Shown: positions 59,666 through 64,000 of the stretch, in pieces
Numbering within the stretch: position 1 is the first letter of the stretch
How the letters are laid out: every line of letters begins with the position of its first letter
Assembly: GCA_021325615.1 (NCBI GenBank)
Contig: JAJPGU010000003.1
Location: 52,801 to 116,800 of the forward strand
Direction: 5' to 3'
DNA from: Nitrososphaerota archaeon
GTDB taxonomy: Archaea; Thermoproteota; Nitrososphaeria; Nitrososphaerales; Nitrosopumilaceae
DNA length: 64,000 nucleotides
The notes under the pieces: generated by a model
Databases searched by the model: none
What the model saw: the letters and a program-made list of their open reading frames with translations, nothing else
What the model was told of the DNA's origin: nothing
Made by a program: the position numbers and the translations under genes

Positions 59666-60276
59666 CTGAATGAGGATTCAGACTTTGGTCTTGAATCCTT
59701 GAATTTCTCTATCCTGCTTCCTTCCTCGTTTACTACCCTGTCTATGCCCAAAATCTTCTCGCGTAGGTTGTTGACAATCGTGGCAACGTCATCAGCCTCC
59801 CTCTCGACACTGCTCCTTTTCTGCTGAAGCTCCTTGAGGCCCTGCCTCTCCTCGTCTATGTACTGGCCAACCTTCACAAGCTTCTCCTTCAGGTTCTTGA
59901 TATCAACTGACTCGTCCTCGATGCTCTTCTCCAGGTTAGTCCTCTTGTCTTTCAGGTTCTTTATCATGAGGCCCACGTAGTCTATTGCCTCCTCAAGCTT
60001 GGTGCGCTTGTCCATAAGCGCCCTTATCCCTATCTCTTCTCCGGAACTCGCGGTTCTTTGCGGCGAGGGTTCGGGTATCCTTACCTGCTCGGGAGGAGGC
60101 CTTTGCTCGACCCTGGGAGGCTCAACCTTGGGAGGTTCTGGCCTTGGCTGTTCTACCACAGGTGCCTCCTTTTCCGTCTCTACCTGTGCCGGCTGGTATG
60201 CAGCTGTAAAATCCTGTTCTTTTTTATCAGAATCCGGGTTAATCTCGTCCTTCTTTTTTCGGAATTTTTCAAACAT
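59662..60276 (-). CDS. Pro-rich coiled-coil protein
   Basis: 204 residues. Basic N-terminal ~20 (MFEKFRKKKDEINPDSDKKE), a Pro/Glu/Gln linker (about 30-75; VVEQPRPEPPKVEPPRVEQR) and a long coiled coil (about 80-200) with heptad-like repeats such as TKLEEAIDYVGLMIKNLKDK and ISDIKNLKEKL-type units. No PRC-barrel or winged helix. It may be a structural or scaffolding protein; the nearby cdvB raises a division role as speculation only. Confidence 0.7.
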   Translation of the reverse strand: MFEKFRKKKDEINPDSDKKEQDFTAAYQPAQVETEKEAPVVEQPRPEPPKVEPPRVEQRPPPEQVRIPEPSPQRTASSGEEIGIRALMDKRTKLEEAIDYVGLMIKNLKDKRTNLEKSIEDESVDIKNLKEKLVKVGQYIDEERQGLKELQQKRSSVEREADDVATIVNNLREKILGIDRVVNEEGSRIEKFKDSRPKSESSFS

Positions 60277-60438
60277 ATTGCTTATGACTAGTGTAATGTG
60301 TAATATATAAAAAGTTAATAGATGAAACGCCCAGTTTCAGGCCGCACCGGATCAGAAAATGCCCCTTTTAAGGCGCCATTAGCGATCTTTGGCATCAAAC
60401 CAAGATATATTTAGAATCAGGCCTTTGTTGTTCGTTAA

Positions 60439-60822
60439 TTGAAAAAAAGGAAGAACGGCAATAACCTTCTTTCCATTGTGGAGGATATTCTGGACCTTGA
60501 TCCTATGATGAGGTTTGCCGCGATCATCGATCTCAAGGGCAACATATCAGAGGCAATAATGAAGGAAGGCAAGACCTCGCTCAAGTCCCAGAGGGAGGAG
60601 GAGCACTTTTGCAAGCAGGTTGCCGTAAGAAGGAAGATCCGACGGCAGTTTGACAAAAGCCTGGGTCCTGTGGACTACGTGCACATCGAGCGCCAGAGGG
60701 TAACTCAGGTGGTGGTCTATCCCAAGCGCAAGACCGTATACGTTACCATGGAACCTAATATGGATATTTCAAGAAAACTGAAAATTATAGAAGAGATAAA
60801 AAAGAAAACGAGTAGTTTGTAA
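60439..60822 (+). CDS. hypothetical protein with roadblock-like alpha/beta pattern
   Basis: 127 residues, TTG start at 60439. Strands and helices alternate (MRFAAIIDLKGNISEAI, QVVVYPKRKTVYVTMEPNMD, KLKIIEEIKKKTSS), similar in pattern to roadblock/profilin-like sensory domains such as those in archaeal regulators; the match is by eye. Very basic N- and C-termini. An A/T-rich TATA-like stretch (GATATATTTAG near 60403-60413) lies about 30 nt upstream. Confidence 0.6.
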   Translation: MKKRKNGNNLLSIVEDILDLDPMMRFAAIIDLKGNISEAIMKEGKTSLKSQREEEHFCKQVAVRRKIRRQFDKSLGPVDYVHIERQRVTQVVVYPKRKTVYVTMEPNMDISRKLKIIEEIKKKTSSL

Positions 60823-60855
60823 GAAATCTGAGGGTGCCTTTTGGGCAACCAGAAT

Positions 60856-61206
60856 CTATTCTGCCGCTGGTTGCGGAGTTCCTTCGCCTACTACGTCAGC
60901 AGTAGCAAAGCGTCCGCCTACCTGCGTAATCTTTACTTTCGCGTTCTGGCCTACTTGCCCGCCTTTGACAAATATCACAAAACCTTCTACTCTTGCGATA
61001 CCGTCCCCTTTCCTACTAATTTCTGTAATGGATACGTCGTATTCCTTGCCAGTTTCTACTGGTTTTGGCCTGTTGTCGTCAAATCTTCGACCTCCGCCTC
61101 CAAATCTTCGACCTCCGCCTCCAAATCTTCGACCTCCGCCGTAACCGCTGTTTCCACTGTATCCTTGGCTTGGGCTTTCACCAAAACCAGAGTCGTTAAA
61201 GCTCAC
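60856..61206 (-). CDS. RGG-TRAM RNA-binding protein
   Basis: 116 residues. The N-terminal third is a Gly/Arg-rich tract with repeated GGRRFGGG units (like RGG boxes). The C-terminal ~65 form a TRAM domain: EYDVSITEISRKGDGIARVE, GFVIFVKGGQVGQNAKVKIT and VGGRFATADVV. Archaeal stand-alone TRAM proteins act as RNA chaperones or cold-shock substitutes. The RGG-type extension should add RNA affinity or phase-separation tendency. Confidence 0.85.
   Translation of the reverse strand: MSFNDSGFGESPSQGYSGNSGYGGGRRFGGGGRRFGGGGRRFDDNRPKPVETGKEYDVSITEISRKGDGIARVEGFVIFVKGGQVGQNAKVKITQVGGRFATADVVGEGTPQPAAE
61081..61140 (-). repeat. 21-bp tandem repeat coding for GGRRF units
   Basis: About 2.9 exact copies of a 21-bp unit (AAATCTTCGACCTCCGCCTC plus C on the plus strand). 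It codes for the GGGGRRF heptapeptide repeated in the TRAM protein. Perfect nucleotide identity suggests recent expansion or slippage. Confidence 0.85.
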
Positions 61207-61310
61207 CGTTGCACCTCCTTTGTTACCTTTCCTAGGCCTATGCCCTATAAAATCTGATCAAAACCGCCCCTTTGGAGGCCCGCCCCCGCTTCGTAAATTG
61301 GCCGTTTCTG

Positions 61311-61332
61311 ACCGTTTCAGGGGTGTGAAACG
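61311..61332. promoter_or_regulatory. palindrome CCGTTTCA-N6-TGAAACGG
   Basis: Perfect 8-bp arms (61311-61318/61325-61332) around GGGGTG, within a run of related half-sites (GGCCGTTTCTGACCGTTTCA). It lies about 75-95 bp before the winged-helix gene and upstream of the TRAM gene on the other strand. A GAAACGCCCAGTTTC hairpin with a similar core lies at about 60324-60338. Likely operator. Confidence 0.5.
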
Positions 61333-61404
61333 GCTGTTCCGCTAGGCGTTCCGCTTCACGGTTCCATGCTGTCCCTCATAATCCATCGATTCCATAGAAG
61401 GGGC

Positions 61405-61692
61405 ATGTCAAAACAACAATACAGGTCCGAAATGGGCATCATTGCTGACATCCTTGGAGTAACCATGGACGGCGGCGTACAGGGGGTTATAGTCTCCGCC
61501 ATCTCAAGAAGGGCAAACCTTTCCCACTATGCAGTCTTGGAGAAGTGCCAGAAGCTGATAGATGCAGGCTTGGTAGAATCTATGAAGGCTGACAGAAACA
61601 GGCTGTTTAGGATAACAGAGAAGGGCATAAGGTTCTTTCAGGAATTCCAAAGGTTTCAGGGTGTAGTTCAGGGACTGAACCTAAGGTACTAG
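61405..61692 (+). CDS. winged-helix DNA-binding protein
   Basis: 95 residues from ATG 61405 (MSKQQYRSEMGII; the frame opens 13 codons earlier at 61366). Helix-turn-helix VIVSAISRRANLSHYAVLEK and a wing LVESMKADRNRLFRITEKGI, the PadR/MarR-like one-domain type common in Thaumarchaeota. It probably acts as a dimer through its C-terminal helix (FFQEFQRFQGVVQGL). The next gene starts 5 bp later, so they are one transcription unit. Confidence 0.85.
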   Translation: MSKQQYRSEMGIIADILGVTMDGGVQGVIVSAISRRANLSHYAVLEKCQKLIDAGLVESMKADRNRLFRITEKGIRFFQEFQRFQGVVQGLNLRY

Positions 61693-61696
61693 AAGA

Positions 61697-62911
61697 ATGT
61701 ACCAGAAAGAGCCGGTAATCCAGCGAGAAGCCTTGGAAATTGGGTACCAAGACCCAGCAGAAGCAATGCTTTTTGTAAGGATTACCCATATCCTGACAGC
61801 GATGCTAAAGGCTCCGTTGATCGCTGTTTGCCTATTTTCACTTGCCTTGTCATTCTGCGTCCAGTATGCACTAAGCACCTCAAAGGTGCTGGAATTTACC
61901 ATTTATGCCGACGGAACCACCCATGTCTTCTACCAGGGGAACGTGGACCCGCAGTCGCCTGACTACCTGCTCTCCCTATACGGGAATACCACCCAGAACA
62001 TGGTTATTAGGGACCAGAACGGTTCGTTGCTTTCAAGCAAGATGGACCCCAACAGCGTCGACGTGGAAACCCTGGGGGCTTCGGCCATAAAGGTCGACTA
62101 CGACACCCCAGACCTTGTGTCAAAGAACGGCAAGACCTGGACCTTCGAGGTCAACTCGCCTATCGATTATTCCGTCCTTCTGCCAGCAAATACCGTTATT
62201 GTGGGGATGAGCACGGCACCGTCAAACCTCCAGGTTGTAGACGGGCAGCCGCTGGTATCCCTTCCTAGCGGGCCTGCAAGCATCAACTACATATTCGGAG
62301 TGCTCGGGACCAGCCAGACGGCAACGCTTGCGATTCAGAAGGCCAAGGACTTTATCAGCACTGTAAACTCGGAGAGCATCCAGACACCGCTTGCCCTGGC
62401 GAAACTTGACGAGGCAAACACGGCGTTCAACCAGGGAAGGTTCTCCGACGCCGAGTCGCTTGCAAACGACGCCAAGAACTTGGCAGTCCAGGAGCAACAG
62501 TCCGCCCTGTCGGCCCCAAAGCAGCCTGCCGATACCAACACCACACCGATCCTAATTGCGGGCGCTGCAGCAGCAGCCGGCACCACCGCATTCATTTTGC
62601 TCAGGAGGACAAGGGCTGCAAAGGTTGCAGCAGTGCCGCAGATTCCTCCAAGCTCCTACGTAGCGCCAGACAAGGAGGAGATTTTCAGGGTCAGGCCGGA
62701 GCTCAGGCAGGAGGACAAGGAAATAGTTGCATTCATCTCGGAAAAGGGGGGAAGGGTCTTTGAGAGCGAGCTCCGCAAAAAGTTCCTCCTCCCGCGCACG
62801 ACCACTTGGCGGGCCGTAAAGAGGCTGGAGAGGGAGGGGATTGTCGAGATTGAAAAGGTCGACCAGCAGAACCTCATCAAGCTGCAGAAGGTGGAGGAGG
62901 AAAGGCCATGA
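61697..62911 (+). CDS. membrane-anchored winged-helix protein with extracellular domain
   Basis: 404 residues. N-terminal hydrophobic segment (LIAVCLFSLALSFCVQYALS), an extracellular domain of ~250 residues (beta-rich: EFTIYADGTTHVFYQG, LVSLPSGPASINYIFGVLG) and a helical part (TQTPLALAKLDEANTAFNQG-type), then a second membrane helix (ILIAGAAAAAGTTAFILL) and a cytosolic winged helix (EIVAFISEKGGRVFESEL, RTTTWRAVKRLEREGIVEIE). So outside signals could act on DNA directly. Start may be 61697 or ATG 61766 after a short cytosolic lead. Its stop overlaps the next gene by 4 bp. Confidence 0.85.
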   Translation: MYQKEPVIQREALEIGYQDPAEAMLFVRITHILTAMLKAPLIAVCLFSLALSFCVQYALSTSKVLEFTIYADGTTHVFYQGNVDPQSPDYLLSLYGNTTQNMVIRDQNGSLLSSKMDPNSVDVETLGASAIKVDYDTPDLVSKNGKTWTFEVNSPIDYSVLLPANTVIVGMSTAPSNLQVVDGQPLVSLPSGPASINYIFGVLGTSQTATLAIQKAKDFISTVNSESIQTPLALAKLDEANTAFNQGRFSDAESLANDAKNLAVQEQQSALSAPKQPADTNTTPILIAGAAAAAGTTAFILLRRTRAAKVAAVPQIPPSSYVAPDKEEIFRVRPELRQEDKEIVAFISEKGGRVFESELRKKFLLPRTTTWRAVKRLEREGIVEIEKVDQQNLIKLQKVEEERP

Positions 62912-64000
62912 AAATTTCACACATGATTTTGATTGTAATGGCAGTCACGCTGGTTGCGGCAATGCCTGCCAAGTCGTATGCAGACCCGCAGCTTGACACG
63001 CTTGTCAACATCGCAACCCAGGCAAAGGACAACCTAGGCGCAACAATCTCGCAGATGAGCAGCGTACCTAACGACATAAGCCAGCTCTACGGGCAGGGGT
63101 CAAACGAGACGGACGCCCTCACGCAGGCGGCGGCGCAGCAGGACGTGGGCGCCGCCAAGGAGCACTTCCTTGCTGCAATGAGGTTCTTCAAGGAGACAAA
63201 CGACAAGATTAACTCGCTTGGCACGGCCAGCGCCCCGACAGACCGGCAGAGGGCCCAGACCGAGGACCTGAGGGGAGAGGTGGTAAGGCTTGAGAACGTC
63301 GGACGACTCCTCAAGACAATAGCTGCCCAGAACAGCGTACCGGTAAACTTTACTGGATTTGACCAGATGATCCAGGCGGCAAGCCAGGACCTTGACTCGG
63401 GCAACCTTACCGACGCGTCAAAGCAGGTCTCATCCGCAAATGACTTTATCGCCGCGACCCACAATGCGCTGAACAAGGCTGCGCAGGACAGGATCTCGGA
63501 GCGCGCCAAGGACTTTACTGAGAGGCAGATAGAGCAGATGAATCAGACGCAGACAGGGCCGGCGCAGCAGAACGGCCAGCAAGGCCAGGGTAGTACGGGA
63601 CAGAATCCCGCCGCGCAAAATGCCACGGCTCCAGTCCAGCCGCCAGGCCCGCCACAGACAGCAAGCCCCAACCTGCCCCCGGGAGGCAATTCCAACATTA
63701 CAATGAGCAAAAACCCGCAGGAGATGGTAGCCCAACTTAAGAAGCTGGTCGCGGAGGGTAAAGTCGACCAGGCAATCGCACTCATAAAGATGATTCAAGC
63801 TTATCAACATGAACAGCTGGCCCAAAAGGCTGCAGAACTCTCAGCCGAGCATGAAAACAGCCCAAGCCAGCCGCCGCAGGCACCGGGCCTTGTGCAGAAC
63901 TCTACTGCTCCGCCTGTCCAGAACATTCCGCCCGTCCAGAACCACAATCCAGCACCTCCAGTCCCGCCGCTGAACAACCAGGCACCGCAGCAGAACGGCA
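62908..64000 (+). CDS. secreted Gln/Pro/Asn-rich protein, truncated by window end
   Basis: ATG 62908 overlaps the preceding stop (ATGA) and the frame stays open to base 64000, 364 codons. Signal peptide MKISHMILIVMAVTLVAAMP (cleavage after SYA). Residues 25-210 are helical and amphipathic (AKEHFLAAMRFFKETNDKIN, EVVRLENVGRLLKTIAAQNS), resembling four-helix repeats. From about 215 on come Gln/Pro/Asn-rich stalks flanking another helical unit (PQEMVAQLKKLVAEGKVDQA). Its gene coupling to the membrane winged-helix protein suggests a shared signalling role. C-terminus unseen. Confidence 0.75.
   Translation, partial: MKISHMILIVMAVTLVAAMPAKSYADPQLDTLVNIATQAKDNLGATISQMSSVPNDISQLYGQGSNETDALTQAAAQQDVGAAKEHFLAAMRFFKETNDKINSLGTASAPTDRQRAQTEDLRGEVVRLENVGRLLKTIAAQNSVPVNFTGFDQMIQAASQDLDSGNLTDASKQVSSANDFIAATHNALNKAAQDRISERAKDFTERQIEQMNQTQTGPAQQNGQQGQGSTGQNPAAQNATAPVQPPGPPQTASPNLPPGGNSNITMSKNPQEMVAQLKKLVAEGKVDQAIALIKMIQAYQHEQLAQKAAELSAEHENSPSQPPQAPGLVQNSTAPPVQNIPPVQNHNPAPPVPPLNNQAPQQNG

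Noticed and set aside
1..64000. CRISPR arrays, rRNA genes, transposases and prophage genes
   Set aside because: None seen by eye: no regularly spaced repeat series, no rRNA-like sequence and no transposase or integrase motif in any reading frame. The only mobile element recognised is the intein.

Overview
The window is archaeal and most probably from a Thaumarchaeote (class Nitrososphaeria). Both subunits of family-D DNA polymerase, Orc1/Cdc6, PCNA, a GINS subunit, TFB, TFS, RNA polymerase subunit L, a thermosome, GGGP synthase and an ESCRT-III (CdvB-type) protein are all present. The small single-domain parvulin, CdvB together with PolD, and several membrane-anchored winged-helix regulators fit Thaumarchaeota best. 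Base composition is moderate. Many genes start at GTG or TTG, or have an A/T-rich TATA-like box about 25-35 nt before the start, which suggests leaderless mRNAs. No ammonia-oxidation gene lies here, so that metabolism is not shown directly.

Layout. 1-9.6 kb: a partial secreted protein, aspartate kinase with a GXGXG protein, PCNA/TFS/RpoL, a phosphatase, a dicluster ferredoxin, parvulin, a RecA-like protein, a class V aminotransferase, an Lrp-type RAM domain and a cyclase. 9.6-14.4 kb: an Hsp20-CDC48-radical SAM block; the radical SAM gene carries an intein in its iron-sulfur motif. 14.4-20 kb: an ACT-type regulator, secreted proteins, CbiE, a three-domain cupredoxin-like protein that has lost copper ligands, a PAC2 protein and a SpoIIM-like protein. 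20-29 kb is the replication core: PolD small subunit, Orc1/Cdc6, an intergenic region with ORB-like elements and an A/T-rich stretch (the likely origin), an origin-facing small protein, GGGP synthase and PolD large subunit. 29-37 kb: SHMT, thermosome, glutamine synthetase, GINS, AN1 zinc finger, an SDR, a flavoprotein with no usable start codon, and tRNA-Pro(GGG).

37-50 kb is rich in nucleic-acid processing: XPD/DinG-like helicase, AlkA-like glycosylase, CCA-adding enzyme, LigT-type phosphodiesterase, RIO-like kinase, UPF0200/UPF0201, and a tightly packed prs-trmG10-rnz-sirtuin operon. 50-57 kb: a secreted protein, a metallophosphatase, a hemerythrin-like protein, a CARF-like/winged-helix regulator behind a perfect palindrome, a second SDR, a structured RNA candidate, TFB and a 36-residue C2H2 zinc-finger microprotein. 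57-64 kb: CdvB, an MFS transporter with a highly structured flank, a coiled-coil protein, an RGG/TRAM RNA-binding protein, a winged-helix regulator, a membrane-anchored winged-helix protein and a partial secreted Gln/Pro-rich protein.

The observations most worth follow-up are the intein with a Vsr/PD-(D/E)XK-like nuclease (10441-11349), the origin with TGTTAACA palindromes beside an uncharacterised gene (22793-23626), the CARF-like regulator with its palindrome (53090-53858), two candidate structured RNAs (55200-55335 and 58997-59140), the C2H2 microprotein (56708-56818) and the start-less flavoprotein (36114-37271).
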